Source of the DNA: Brevibacterium sp. S111
GTDB lineage: Bacteria > Actinomycetota > Actinomycetes > Actinomycetales > Brevibacteriaceae
Length of the DNA: 64,000 nt
NCBI RefSeq assembly: GCF_004745075.1
Contig: NZ_RHFH01000001.1
Coordinates: forward strand, 62,001-126,000
Direction of reading: 5' to 3'
Positions within the stretch are counted from its first letter, which is position 1. Each line of letters begins with the position of its first letter. The notes beneath the pieces were generated by a model. The model did no database searches. It was not told where the DNA came from and saw only the letters and a program-made list of their open reading frames with translations. The translations under genes were made by a program, and so were the position numbers. Positions 25,572 to 35,145 of the stretch are shown piece after piece.

Positions 25572-27922
25572 CCGCACCATTCCCAACCGCCACCATCACC
25601 GGATACCCCCGCATCGGCGCCCGCCGTGAGCTGAAGAGGGCGCTGGAGAGCTTCTGGTCCGGCCGGATCGACGCCGATGACTTCTCCCGTTCCGTGCACA
25701 CCCTCCGCATCGAGACCTATCACCGTCTGGCGGGGCTGGGGCTGAGTGAGGACTATGCGATTCCGGCCTCCTACAGCCACTACGACCACGTCCTCGACAC
25801 CGCGCTGACGGTGGGTCTCATCCCTTCGTCCTCCAACGGCTCTGACTTCGACCTCACGGAGTACTTCGCCCTCGCCCGCGGCACCGCGTCCACGCCGCCT
25901 TTGGAGATGACGAAATGGTTCGACACGAACTACCACTACCTTGTGCCCGAACTCGCCGACGACACCGCGTTCACCGCGCACCCGCAGCACCTGCTCGCAC
26001 TCGTGGCTGAGGCCGAAGCGGCCGGTCATCGCGTCCGCCCCGTACTCGTCGGGCCGTTGACTCTGCTCGCCCTGACCAAACCGGCTCCCGGCACTACCAC
26101 CCGTCCGTTCGACCGCCTCGACGAGCTCACCGCCGTCTACCATGAGATCATCGGCTCGCTCGCCGCGGCCGGCGTCGACTGGATCCAGTTCGACGAACCG
26201 GCCCTCGTCGCCGACATTCCCGGCACGAGCGATGAGGAACTCGCCGAGGCGGCCCGGCACACCTATTCGGCCCTGTCCGCGACCGAGGTCCGGCCGCGGC
26301 TGTTCGTCACCGCCCCGTACGGGAGCCTGCGGGCAGGTCTGAACGGGCTCGCCGGGTCCGGCATCGATGCCCTCGGTGTCGACATCTCGTCCGCCACCCG
26401 AGCCGTGGATCCGCAGTATGTGCAGCGTCTGCGCACACAGGTGCCGGACCACGTCCGCCTCGTCGCCGGCATCATCGACGGCCGCAATATCTGGGCCGAT
26501 GATCTGCGCACCAGCCTCGACGTGCTCCGGGAACTGAACCGAGAGACGGTGAGCGTGTCGACTTCGACATCACTGCTCCACGTGCCCTATACGGTGGAGC
26601 AGGAGACGGCGCTGCCGGTCGATGTCGCGTCCTGGTTGTCATTCGCCGAGGAGAAGGTCACCGAGGTCGAGGCTCTCGCCGCGGCGATCACCGAGGCTCC
26701 CGAGGCGCGTGCAGCGGCATTCGAACGCGCCGACCGGGCCCGGCGCACCCGGTCCGAATCGGCTCGAGTCCACAACGATGCGGTTCTGGCCCGCACCGAG
26801 GCGGCTGCGGCACACACCGGCTTCCGCACCGATTTCGCAACGCGTCATGCGGCTCAGCAGACGCTTGGGATCCCCGAGCTGCCGACGACGACCATCGGTT
26901 CGTTCCCGCAGACGCCCGAGGTGCGCCGCGCCCGTGCAGATCACCGGTCGGGCCGCATCGACGATACCGACTACACCGCGCTGATGAAGGACGAGATCGA
27001 CCGAGTCGTCGGTCTGCAGGAGGAACTGGGACTCGATGTCGTCGTCCACGGCGAACCCGAACGCAATGACATGGTCCAGTACTTCGCCGAGAACCTCGAC
27101 GGCTTCGCGACCACCGACAACGGGTGGGTGCAGTCCTATGGATCCCGATGCACCCGTCCCCCGATTCTCTTCGGCGATGTGTCCCGCCCGAATCCGATCA
27201 CCGTGGAATGGTCGGCTTACACCGCCCAGCAGACGTCGAGGACTGTCAAGGGCATGCTCACCGGTCCGGTGACGATCCTCGCCTGGTCGTTCGTTCGCGA
27301 CGACGTGCCGTTGCGCGAATCCGCCGACCAGATCGCCCTGGCTCTCGCCGATGAGGTCCTCGACCTCGAAGCGGCCGGAATCGGTGTCATCCAGGTCGAC
27401 GAACCCGCCCTGCGGGAGCTGTTGCCGCTGCGCGAATCCGACCGCGCGGACTACCTCGACTGGTCCGTGCGTTCGTTCCGGCTCGTCGCTGCACAGGTGA
27501 GTCCGCGCACCCAGATCCACACGCACCTGTGCTATTCGGAATTCGGGGAGATCATCGACGCGATCAATGCCCTCGACGCTGATGTCACCAGCATCGAAGC
27601 GGCCCGCTCCCGAATGGAGGTCCTCGATGACATCGCGGAGTACGGTTTTGAACGCGAGATCGGTCCCGGAGTCTATGACATCCATTCCCCACGGGTGCCC
27701 GCGGTGCCTGAACTCGTCGAACTCATCGAGGCTGCGCTGCGGCATGTGCCCGCCGACCGTCTGTGGATCAATCCGGACTGCGGGCTCAAGACGCGCGGCT
27801 ATCCGGAGGTGCGTGCCGCGCTGGCCAACCTCGTCGCCGCGCGCGATGAAGTCCTGACCACGCGTGCCGATCGGGGACGCGGAGATCACGCCCTCGTGGG
27901 AGCCGGTCAGCCGCCTCGGTGA
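25568..27922 (+). CDS. metE: Cobalamin-independent methionine synthase
   Basis: 784 residues, a full-length MetE. It transfers the methyl group of 5-methyl-THF-(Glu)n to homocysteine. The N-terminal half opens ITGYPRIGARRELKRALE. The catalytic C-terminal barrel has ELPTTTIGSFPQT, the zinc ligands in HTHLCYSEF and the Cys of NPDCGLKTR. ATG at 25568 is chosen because it gives the family N-terminus and overlaps the metF stop. It ends 17 bp from the convergent (p)ppGpp-synthetase-like gene. Confidence 0.97.
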   Translation: MTAPFPTATITGYPRIGARRELKRALESFWSGRIDADDFSRSVHTLRIETYHRLAGLGLSEDYAIPASYSHYDHVLDTALTVGLIPSSSNGSDFDLTEYFALARGTASTPPLEMTKWFDTNYHYLVPELADDTAFTAHPQHLLALVAEAEAAGHRVRPVLVGPLTLLALTKPAPGTTTRPFDRLDELTAVYHEIIGSLAAAGVDWIQFDEPALVADIPGTSDEELAEAARHTYSALSATEVRPRLFVTAPYGSLRAGLNGLAGSGIDALGVDISSATRAVDPQYVQRLRTQVPDHVRLVAGIIDGRNIWADDLRTSLDVLRELNRETVSVSTSTSLLHVPYTVEQETALPVDVASWLSFAEEKVTEVEALAAAITEAPEARAAAFERADRARRTRSESARVHNDAVLARTEAAAAHTGFRTDFATRHAAQQTLGIPELPTTTIGSFPQTPEVRRARADHRSGRIDDTDYTALMKDEIDRVVGLQEELGLDVVVHGEPERNDMVQYFAENLDGFATTDNGWVQSYGSRCTRPPILFGDVSRPNPITVEWSAYTAQQTSRTVKGMLTGPVTILAWSFVRDDVPLRESADQIALALADEVLDLEAAGIGVIQVDEPALRELLPLRESDRADYLDWSVRSFRLVAAQVSPRTQIHTHLCYSEFGEIIDAINALDADVTSIEAARSRMEVLDDIAEYGFEREIGPGVYDIHSPRVPAVPELVELIEAALRHVPADRLWINPDCGLKTRGYPEVRAALANLVAARDEVLTTRADRGRGDHALVGAGQPPR

Positions 27923-27939
27923 GGGTGACGGTTGCTGCG

Positions 27940-28866
27940 TCAGCGTCGCGGCAGATCGAGGGGAATGTAGTACAGGCCCTTCGAATCCTCTTCGACGCTG
28001 ACGCGCAGCCGGTCGTCGATGCGGACGTAGTCGTTGACTTTGATCGTGCCCTTCGTCTCGCTGAGGCGACGGATCGCGAAGGCAGGCACCAGGCCCTGAC
28101 GCCCGTCCCCGTCGACGGCGAGCGCATACTTCGGGCCCGTCGCGCGGACCCGGACCTCGATCCCGGTGTCCTGTTCGCGCAGCTCGTCGAGCTCGAGGAC
28201 CGGCTCGGGGTTGGTCAGCGCGGTGAGCTCGAGGGCCAGGGTGTCGGCCATGTCATCGACGGTGGCGAGCATATTCGCCATCGCACGAGCGAACTCGCCG
28301 TGCAGCTTGCTCGGCTTCATCGCCGCACCGGGCTTGTACATGTCCTCGTGGGTCAGCTCGCTCCACGCATCCTGCAGACGGGTCTTCACCTGGATCTCGG
28401 CGAACACCGGCTGTCCGAGGTCGGAGGGGATGCGGAGGATGACATGGCAGGCACGGTAGCCGCTGGCCTTCGGCGGGTCCGTATAGTCCTTCGATTCGAT
28501 GAGTTCGAAGGTGCCGAGCTGTTCGGGGTCGCGCAGAGCATCGAACATCATCCGCTGGTCCCGCGGTGACTTGCACAGCACCTTGATGCCGACGATGTCA
28601 CGGATCTGGTCCTCGACGTCCTCGGCGCTGTCGACCGTCAGCTGCGGGTCCTCTTCGGACTTCTCGCTGAGTTTCGCCAGGGTCCGTGCGGCATCCTTGA
28701 TCCGGTGCCCATCGACATCGAGGCGCGAGATGTCTTTGTCTTTGAGCAGACCCTTCTGCTGCTCCTTGAGCCAGTGCTTGATCCGCACGGCTGCCGCCTG
28801 CCAGGCATCAAGTCGTTCGGCATAAGCACGTTCGACGATCGCTCTGAGCAGCGATTCGTTTCTCAC
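27940..28866 (-). CDS. RelA/SpoT-domain (p)ppGpp-synthetase-like protein
   Basis: 308 residues. A single RelA/SpoT synthetase domain spans about 45-180: DQIRDIVGIKVLCKS, KDYTDPPKASGYRACHVIL and FAEIQVKTRLQDAWSELTHED. There is no HD hydrolase, TGS or ACT domain, so it is a stand-alone alarmone-synthetase type. A helical section follows, then a C-terminal segment (about 230-305) of OB/S1-like character. The start is GTG at 28866 with GGGGAGA upstream. Activity is expected from the family but not certain: the usual Arg after DxxG is Lys here. Confidence 0.82.
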   Translation of the reverse strand: MRNESLLRAIVERAYAERLDAWQAAAVRIKHWLKEQQKGLLKDKDISRLDVDGHRIKDAARTLAKLSEKSEEDPQLTVDSAEDVEDQIRDIVGIKVLCKSPRDQRMMFDALRDPEQLGTFELIESKDYTDPPKASGYRACHVILRIPSDLGQPVFAEIQVKTRLQDAWSELTHEDMYKPGAAMKPSKLHGEFARAMANMLATVDDMADTLALELTALTNPEPVLELDELREQDTGIEVRVRATGPKYALAVDGDGRQGLVPAFAIRRLSETKGTIKVNDYVRIDDRLRVSVEEDSKGLYYIPLDLPRR

Positions 28867-29175
28867 GAGGTCTCCCCTGCCTGCCGACGGTCTGGTTCCG
28901 GTGCGTGCCGGCGACCCTTTCGGTGCCGGTCAGCTGTATTCGACTCTACGCGGTGGACGCATCACGCCCCGGCAGCGACTCGTCCTCTCGGTGCGCCGGG
29001 AGGAGATGACGTTGCCGGGGCGTTTGGCCGCTCAGCGGAGGCGGTGACGCTGCCGGGAGGCGGTGACGCCGGCGGTGCGGGATGCCCCGGCGGCGTCAGC
29101 ACCCCAGGAGGTCAGTGACCGAGGGGTTCAGCACCCGGAGTGATCAGCACCCGGAGTGATCCGCGCCCAGGGTGG
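28867..29175. other. 309-bp gap with GC-rich tandem repeats, no gene
   Basis: Between the RelA/SpoT-like gene and fprA there is no plausible coding frame. It holds two tandem repeats: GGAGGCGGTGACGC at 29037-29050 and 29056-29069 (19-bp period), and TCAGCACCCGGAGTGA at 29128-29143 and 29144-29159 (16-bp period). The second pair lies just past the fprA stop. Confidence 0.75.
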
Positions 29176-30594
29176 TCAGTGGCCGCCGGAGGGTTGGCCC
29201 ACGGATTCGGCGGTGACGTGGCCGCGCGCCTCGGCGAGCATCGCCTCGCGGGTGGCGAGTTTGATCCGTTCACGACCTTCGGCTTCGCCGGCGGCCTTCT
29301 CAGCGGACTCGACCCGGTGGTAGCCCTCCCAATCGACATAGTCGATGCCCTTGGATTCGAAGAGTTCGACGATGGCCGACTCGTCCGGGTAGACGGGGTC
29401 GGTGAGCACACCGGCGGCCCGGTCGTCGAGGATATGCCCGATGGTCTCGAGCGCATCGCCCTTCGTGTGACCGATGAGCCCGACGGGTCCGCGCTTGATC
29501 CACCCGGTCGAGTAGACGCCCTGGACGACGTCGGCCTCGGCCGCCTTCGTCTGGTCGTCAGAGTCGACGACGCGCCCCTCATGGTTGGGGATGACGCGCT
29601 TGCGCTCGTCGAAGGGCAGCTGCGGCAGCTTCGTGCCGGCGTAGCCGACGGCACGGTAGACGGCGTCGAGCTCCCAATCGTGGAAGTCTCCGGTTCCGTT
29701 GACTCCTCCGGCACCGTCCAGTTCCATTCGTTCGGTCCGCAGTCCGGTCACCCGATCCTCGCCGAGGATGGCCACCGGTGCGTGGAGGAAGTGGAGGTGG
29801 AGGCGACGCTTCGCCCCTGTCGGTTCACGCATGGTGAAGTCCGTGAGCGTCTTCGCGACCTGTTTGGTCTGGTTGCTCGATTCGATGGCGGCCATAGAGC
29901 CTTCGTCGAATTCGAAGTCCTCGGGGTAGACGATGACGTCGACGTCTTTGACCTGTCCGAGTTCCCGCAGCTCGAGTGGGGTGAACTTCGCCTGGGCCGG
30001 TCCCCTGCGGCCGAAGATGTGGACGTCGGTGACCTGCGAGGCCTTGAGCCCCTCATAGACATGGTCGGGAATCTCCGTGGTGTGGAGATCATCGGCCTGC
30101 TTCGCGAGCACCCGGGCGACGTCGAGGGCGACATTGCCGTTGCCGATGACGGCGACGCGCTGCGCGTCCAACGGCCATTCCTGGCTGACATCGGGATGCG
30201 AGTCGTACCAGTTGACGAACTCTGCGGCCCCGTAGGAGCCGGGCAGGTCGATGCCGGGCAGGTCGAATGCGGCGTCGACGAAGCAGCCGGTGGAGAAGAT
30301 CACGGCATCGTAGCGGTCGGTGAGCTCCTCGAGGTGGAGATCGACGCCGTATTCGACGTTCGAGAACAGGCGGATGTCACCACGGTCGAGGACCTTGATC
30401 AGGGCATTGATGATGCCCTTGATCCGCGGATGGTCGGGTGCGACGCCGTAGCGGACGAGGCCGAAGGGAGTCGGCAGGCGGTCGAAGAGATCGATGCTCA
30501 GATCGAAATCGCGTTCCGCCTTCATCATGAGATCGGCAGCGTAGATCCCGGCAGGACCGGCGCCGACGATGGCCACCCGGAAGGGTCGAGTCAT
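29176..30594 (-). CDS. NADPH-ferredoxin reductase, FprA type
   Basis: 472 residues, like mycobacterial FprA and adrenodoxin reductase. It moves electrons between NADPH and ferredoxin. The FAD motif VAIVGAGPAGIYAADLMMK, the PTPFGLVRYGVAPDHP segment, the NADP motif VAVIGNGNVALDVARVL and the late TGWIKRGPVGLIGHTK segment are all present. ATG at 30594 has AGAGAGG 7 nt upstream; a GTG six bases earlier is less well placed. Confidence 0.93.
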   Translation of the reverse strand: MTRPFRVAIVGAGPAGIYAADLMMKAERDFDLSIDLFDRLPTPFGLVRYGVAPDHPRIKGIINALIKVLDRGDIRLFSNVEYGVDLHLEELTDRYDAVIFSTGCFVDAAFDLPGIDLPGSYGAAEFVNWYDSHPDVSQEWPLDAQRVAVIGNGNVALDVARVLAKQADDLHTTEIPDHVYEGLKASQVTDVHIFGRRGPAQAKFTPLELRELGQVKDVDVIVYPEDFEFDEGSMAAIESSNQTKQVAKTLTDFTMREPTGAKRRLHLHFLHAPVAILGEDRVTGLRTERMELDGAGGVNGTGDFHDWELDAVYRAVGYAGTKLPQLPFDERKRVIPNHEGRVVDSDDQTKAAEADVVQGVYSTGWIKRGPVGLIGHTKGDALETIGHILDDRAAGVLTDPVYPDESAIVELFESKGIDYVDWEGYHRVESAEKAAGEAEGRERIKLATREAMLAEARGHVTAESVGQPSGGH

Positions 30595-30774
30595 TCTCAC
30601 ACCTCTCTATTCAGTCACAGCGAGTCTATCGTCAATGTAGGTGATCCTTACAATGACGTGACCAAGCTCGCACTTCGCACCCAGCTGGCTCCCAACCAGC
30701 CGCGCCGGGTTCGATTGCGTCTCATGTGCGGGGCCCCGCCCGGTCGCTGCCCGACTCTCAGTAGACTGGGGCGA

Positions 30775-31689
30775 GTGAGCACAGACCCAGGACCCGATGA
30801 GAGCGCAATCCGCCGTGCCGGCCTGATCAACGGATTCTCCGCCTACCTGCTGTGGGGAGTCATGCCGCTGCTCTTCGCAGCCGCAGCTCCCACGGGTGCG
30901 CTCGAGCTCGTCTCCCACCGAGTCATCTGGTCGCTGGTGTTCTGCGCCCTCCTCCTCGTCTTCACCGGCGGGTACGCCCGCACCTGGCAGATCCTTCGCT
31001 CACCGCGCACCTTCGGGCTCCTGCTGCTCGCCTCGGTGCTCATCGCGATCAACTGGACGACGTTCATCTACGGCGTCGAAACCAACCAGCTCGTCGAGAT
31101 CTCGCTCGGTTACTACCTCAATCCGCTGCTGTCGATCGGCCTCGGCGTGGTCTTCCTCGGTGAGAAGCTGCGCCCGCTGCAGTGGACGGCCGTGGGCTTC
31201 GGCCTCCTGGCTGTGATCGTCGTCGGGGTCAGCCTCGGCCGCATCCCCTACCTCGCGTTCACGGTGGCCCTGTCATTCGGCCTCTACGGGCTCGTGAAGA
31301 ACAAGGTCGGCTCCCGTGTCGGTGCGCTCGAGGGCATGACCGTCGAGAGCCTCGTCCTCGCCGTGCCCTCAGCGATCTACCTCATCGTCCTCGGCTCGCT
31401 GGGTCTGCAGACGTTCAGCGGCTTGGGCGGATGGCACGTGTTCGTCATCATCATCACCGGTCCCGCCACGGCCATCCCGCTCATCCTCTTCAGCGCCGCG
31501 GCGCGCCGCATCCCCCTGTCCTGGGTGGGCATGCTCCAGTACCTCACTCCGACCCTCCAGTTCATCCTCGGCGTCACGGTGCTCGGTGAGCTGATGTCGA
31601 CACCGCGGTGGATCGGCTTCTTCATCATCTGGATCGCCGTCATCCTGCTCTGCACCGATCTCGTGCGCACAAGCCGTCGTCGTCCGTGA
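30775..31689 (+). CDS. rarD: EamA/RarD family transporter
   Basis: 304 residues with about ten transmembrane helices. The N-terminal GLINGFSAYLLWGVMPLLF and the helix pair ending NWTTFIYGVETNQLVEISLGYY are the RarD signatures. The family is related to drug/metabolite exporters; substrate unknown. The GTG start at 30775 is the last good start before the first helix; the ribosome site is weak. The very long open frame extending upstream is antisense to fprA and not real. Confidence 0.9.
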   Translation: MSTDPGPDESAIRRAGLINGFSAYLLWGVMPLLFAAAAPTGALELVSHRVIWSLVFCALLLVFTGGYARTWQILRSPRTFGLLLLASVLIAINWTTFIYGVETNQLVEISLGYYLNPLLSIGLGVVFLGEKLRPLQWTAVGFGLLAVIVVGVSLGRIPYLAFTVALSFGLYGLVKNKVGSRVGALEGMTVESLVLAVPSAIYLIVLGSLGLQTFSGLGGWHVFVIIITGPATAIPLILFSAAARRIPLSWVGMLQYLTPTLQFILGVTVLGELMSTPRWIGFFIIWIAVILLCTDLVRTSRRRP

Positions 31690-31876
31690 CACCGCCTCCG
31701 CCGGAGCCGGTGGACGCCACTTCCGCCGGAGTCGGCAGCCCCCTCGGAACCACCCGAAACCCGTGATCCGATCATGCCAAACACCAGCCCGTCGGCGCCC
31801 ATCCGCTGGCTGCCGGGTTCAGAGTCCAACGGATTCCGCCGGAAGCCCTTGACATCATCCTCACCCCCATGGTTCA

Positions 31877-31892
31877 TTAGTTGAGTAACTAA
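31877..31892. promoter_or_regulatory. Inverted repeat, likely operator of the GntR/ABC operon
   Basis: TTAGTT-N4-AACTAA, a perfect 6-bp dyad, 22 bp upstream of the GntR start codon. A TTGACA hexamer lies at about 31848-31853. Autoregulated YtrA-type GntR repressors commonly bind such dyads over their own promoter; this assignment is inference. The rest of the 224-bp gap after rarD is empty. Confidence 0.6.
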
Positions 31893-31913
31893 CCAACAGA
31901 CATGGAGTTGAAT

Positions 31914-32315
31914 ATGATCGACGACGGCAGACCCCTGTTCGCGCAGATCGCCGAGCGCGTAGAGGACTCGATCATCGACGGGACCCTGTCCGAGATGTCC
32001 CGGGCCCCGTCGACGAACGAACTCGCGAGCTTCTACTCGATCAATCCCGCCACGGCGGCCAAGGGGATCAATCTCCTCGTCGCCAAGGGCGTGCTCGAAA
32101 AGCGACGCGGAATCGGAATGTTCGTCACCGAAGGCGCTCGCGGCCTCCTCATCAACGAGCACCGCACCACGTTCTCCGACACCTACATCACTCCCCTGCT
32201 CAATGAGGCCGATCGGCTGGGGCTGGGATCCGAGGACGTGATCGCGCTCATCACAGAGCGCTCCCGAGAGCTCCGACTGACCAGTGCCATCGATCCGGTC
32301 ACCACGAAAGGATGA
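31914..32315 (+). CDS. GntR regulator, YtrA subfamily
   Basis: 133 residues. A winged-helix domain (PLFAQIAERVEDSIIDG, PSTNELASFYSINPATAAKGINLLVAKGVLEKRRGIGMFV) is followed only by a short helical tail, the mark of the YtrA subfamily, which controls adjacent ABC transporters. The ATG at 31914 has GGAG 7 nt upstream. It is 3 bp from the ABC ATPase gene. An inverted repeat upstream is the likely self-operator. Confidence 0.9.
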   Translation: MIDDGRPLFAQIAERVEDSIIDGTLSEMSRAPSTNELASFYSINPATAAKGINLLVAKGVLEKRRGIGMFVTEGARGLLINEHRTTFSDTYITPLLNEADRLGLGSEDVIALITERSRELRLTSAIDPVTTKG

Positions 32316-32318
32316 GAC

Positions 32319-33236
32319 ATGAATGCCGTCATCGAAGTCCGCCACCTCACGAAGACCTACAAGAAGACGAAGGCACTCGACGATGTCTCCCTCACCATCG
32401 AACAGGACGCGATCTACGGACTGCTCGGCCGCAATGGAGCCGGCAAGACCACACTGATGTCGATCCTCACGGCACAGGACTTCGCCACCAGCGGTGACAT
32501 CGACGTCTTCGGCGAGCACCCGTACGAGAACGCCCGCGTACTCAACCGCATGTGCTTCGTCAGGGAGAGCCAGAAATACCCGGAGGATGCGACCGCCAAG
32601 CACGCACTTGCCAATGCCCGGCGCTTCTTCCCGCACTGGGACCGGTCGTTCGCCGAGGAGCTCGTCGATGACTTCCGCCTTCCCCTGAAGACCCCGATCA
32701 AGAAGCTCTCCCGCGGTCAGCAGTCCGCCATCGGCGTCATCATCGGTCTGGCTTCGCGGGCCGAAGTCACCTTCTTCGACGAACCGTACCTGGGTTTCGA
32801 CGCCGTGGCCCGGCAGCTCTTCTACGACCGCCTCATCGCCGACTACGCGGAATGCCCGCGCACTATCGTGCTCTCGAGCCACCTCATCGACGAGGTGGCG
32901 AACCTCATCGAGAACGTCATCGTCATCGACCGCGGCCGGATCATCATGGACGAATCCGCCGAGGCGGTCCGCGGCCGCGCTGTCAACATCGTCGGCGATG
33001 ATGATGCGATCCGACGTCTTGTCGCCGGACGTGAGGTCATCCACAGCGAGACATTGGGGCGGGTGTCGTCTGTGACGATGCTCGGACACCTCAGCACCCT
33101 CGACCGCGAATTCATCGCCGAGGCCAACCTGGATCTCACTCCCGTCTCTCTGCAGCAGCTCGTCGTGCGCACCACTCAGAGTGGGGCCGACGGCCGATCC
33201 GTGCCCGACACCGAACACAGGAGCCTTCAGCCATGA
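32319..33236 (+). CDS. ABC transporter ATP-binding protein
   Basis: 305 residues. Walker A GRNGAGKTT (about 38-46), signature LSRGQQSA, Walker B VTFFDEPYLGFD and the switch His in SSHLIDE are all present. It pairs with the membrane protein encoded 4 bp overlapping downstream. Operons of this layout (GntR, ATPase, permease) are often induced by cell-envelope stress or antibiotics. The signature Cys/Ser is LSRGQ rather than LSGGQ. Confidence 0.93.
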   Translation: MNAVIEVRHLTKTYKKTKALDDVSLTIEQDAIYGLLGRNGAGKTTLMSILTAQDFATSGDIDVFGEHPYENARVLNRMCFVRESQKYPEDATAKHALANARRFFPHWDRSFAEELVDDFRLPLKTPIKKLSRGQQSAIGVIIGLASRAEVTFFDEPYLGFDAVARQLFYDRLIADYAECPRTIVLSSHLIDEVANLIENVIVIDRGRIIMDESAEAVRGRAVNIVGDDDAIRRLVAGREVIHSETLGRVSSVTMLGHLSTLDREFIAEANLDLTPVSLQQLVVRTTQSGADGRSVPDTEHRSLQP

Positions 33237-33976
33237 CCGCCACCGCCTCCGCCGCCAGCATCCGACCCGCTGCCGGGCCGAAGAACCGGACCTGGGGTGT
33301 CGTCCGACTCCAATTCACCAATACGCAGACCTTCGTCTGGGTCCCCGTCCTCGTCCTCGGCGGGATCTGGCTCATCACCCTGAGCGTCTACTGGATCATC
33401 TCCTCTTCGGGTGTCGAGGGGCCGATGTACAGCGGTGGGTCGCAGGCACCCCTGTGGTACTTCGCTGTAGTGGGCGCCCAAGCAATGAATCTGACCTTCT
33501 ACTTCTCCCAGGCGATGAGCCTCACCCGCCGCGAGTTCTACCTCGGCTCGCTCCTGGCCGCGGCGCTGAGTGCGTTCGGGATCTCCCTCGTCTTCGTCCT
33601 CCTCGGCCTCATCGAGCAGGCCACGAACGGCTACGGCATCAACGGCTACTTCGCCTACCTGCCCTGGGTTTGGGAGGGTGGGCCCTTGGCTGCGGGACTG
33701 ACCTACTTCGTCCTCACCATGCTGACGTTCATCCTCGGCTTCTGGTTCGCCATCGTCAACAAGCGATTCGGGTTCCTCGTCCTCACCATCTCGCTTCTGG
33801 CAATCGCGCTTCTCCTCATGGGAGCAGCGGCGATCGTGAGCGTCAATCGGGCCTGGGCCGAAGTGTGGATGTGGTTCGCTCAGTCCTCAGCCCTCGGGCT
33901 CACCTTCTGGGCGCTGGGGCTGTGCGCGGTCTTCGCCCTCGGCTCCTATCTCACACTGCGTCGCCTGACCACCTGA
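33233..33976 (+). CDS. ABC transporter permease
   Basis: 247 residues with about six transmembrane helices and a short polar N-terminus. Its start overlaps the ATPase stop (ATGA). The helix order and loops such as FSQAMSLTRREFYLG are typical of ABC-2-like permeases next to YtrA regulators. No soluble binding protein is encoded, so it is more likely an exporter. Substrate unknown. Confidence 0.85.
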   Translation: MTATASAASIRPAAGPKNRTWGVVRLQFTNTQTFVWVPVLVLGGIWLITLSVYWIISSSGVEGPMYSGGSQAPLWYFAVVGAQAMNLTFYFSQAMSLTRREFYLGSLLAAALSAFGISLVFVLLGLIEQATNGYGINGYFAYLPWVWEGGPLAAGLTYFVLTMLTFILGFWFAIVNKRFGFLVLTISLLAIALLLMGAAAIVSVNRAWAEVWMWFAQSSALGLTFWALGLCAVFALGSYLTLRRLTT

Positions 33977-34019
33977 TATCGGATCAGGACTGACGAGCCC
34001 GACGAGGCAGTGCGGCACT

Positions 34020-35087
34020 TCAGCTCAGCAGCGCCAGCATCCCACCGGCGAGCACCGCTGAGACGGCGACGGCGACTCCCATGGCCGCGGTCGTCCGCCA
34101 TCCCATCGCCTTGCCGACCATGACCATCGACGGGATGCTCAGCGCGGGCAGCGCGACGAGCAGGGCGCCGGTGACACCGGCTCCGACGCCCAGCGGCACG
34201 AGGGTGAGAATGATCGGGATCTCTCCGCCGGTGGGGATGACGAGCAGGGTGCCGACGACCGCGACGACGAGGACGGCACCGGCGCCCAGCTGCGCTTCGA
34301 GACCGAAGACGCCGGTCAGCCACGGAGCGAGCAGTCCGATGAGGAAGACGAGCAGAATATGCTCGGGCACGAGGATGAGCGTGAACCGCCCCAGGGAGCG
34401 CAGGAAGCGCACGGGAAGAGACGACACCGTCGCCGAGGCGGGGCTCGGGTCGGGCACCGGATCGTTGCGTCCGGTCACCCACCGTCCGATGAGGGCGCTG
34501 GCACCCACAGCGATGAGAACAGCGAAGACCAGGCGCACGGCCGTGTACTGCCACGGCAGGACGAAGGCCAAGAAGATGAGCACAGCGGGGTTGAGCAGCG
34601 GGTTGCCCACCCAGTAGGCCAGTGCCGCCGAACGACGCACCCCCGTCTCACGCAGTCCCGCGGCCACCGGGGCCGCACAGCAGGTGCACATCATCGACGG
34701 CATCGACAGGGCGGCACCGACGAGAGACTGACCGGCATGGCTGCGCCGATTGAGCAGCCGCAGCAGCCAGTCGCGCGGCACGAGAGCGTCGATGACGGCG
34801 GCGACGAGCAGCGCCACGAGCAGGGCTTTCCACACTGCGGTGAAGTACACAAGAGTGAAGTCCCAGGCTCCCGACAGCGACACGGCCTCCCCGGCAGCAT
34901 CGAAGAGCGGAGCACCGTCCCACAGGGAGGTTCTGCTCAGCGCCCACGCCTTGTCCCAGTAGGGCAGCCACTTCGACCAGCTCAGGCCCACCAGGAGGAA
35001 CACGGCGAGCACGCCGAGGCCGACCCAGTCGGCCGGTGTGAGTGTCTTCGCACTCGGAGACGGTGAGGCTGCCGAGTCGACGGTCAT
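34020..35087 (-). CDS. UPF0718/ArsP-like permease
   Basis: 355 residues with eight or more transmembrane helices. The motif SMPSMMCTCCAAPVAAGLRETG and the GNPLLNPAVLIF segment are typical of the DUF318 permease family, whose ArsP members export organoarsenicals through vicinal cysteines. No arsR or arsenite gene is nearby, so the substrate is open. It stands alone between the ABC operon and the prenyl synthase gene. Confidence 0.85.
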   Translation of the reverse strand: MTVDSAASPSPSAKTLTPADWVGLGVLAVFLLVGLSWSKWLPYWDKAWALSRTSLWDGAPLFDAAGEAVSLSGAWDFTLVYFTAVWKALLVALLVAAVIDALVPRDWLLRLLNRRSHAGQSLVGAALSMPSMMCTCCAAPVAAGLRETGVRRSAALAYWVGNPLLNPAVLIFLAFVLPWQYTAVRLVFAVLIAVGASALIGRWVTGRNDPVPDPSPASATVSSLPVRFLRSLGRFTLILVPEHILLVFLIGLLAPWLTGVFGLEAQLGAGAVLVVAVVGTLLVIPTGGEIPIILTLVPLGVGAGVTGALLVALPALSIPSMVMVGKAMGWRTTAAMGVAVAVSAVLAGGMLALLS

Positions 35088-35145
35088 CGATGAGGTTCCT
35101 TTGCGGCCTGGCCGAAACGGCAGAGACTGAGAAGTGTGAGGACGC

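Noticed and set aside
29037..29159. CRISPR-like array
   Set aside because: Only two copies of each short unit, directly abutting or 5 bp apart, with no spacers; no cas genes anywhere in the window.
29140..30774. Long N-terminal extension of the RarD frame
   Set aside because: It is exactly antisense to fprA and has no protein-like sequence; RarD begins at a GTG just before its first membrane helix.
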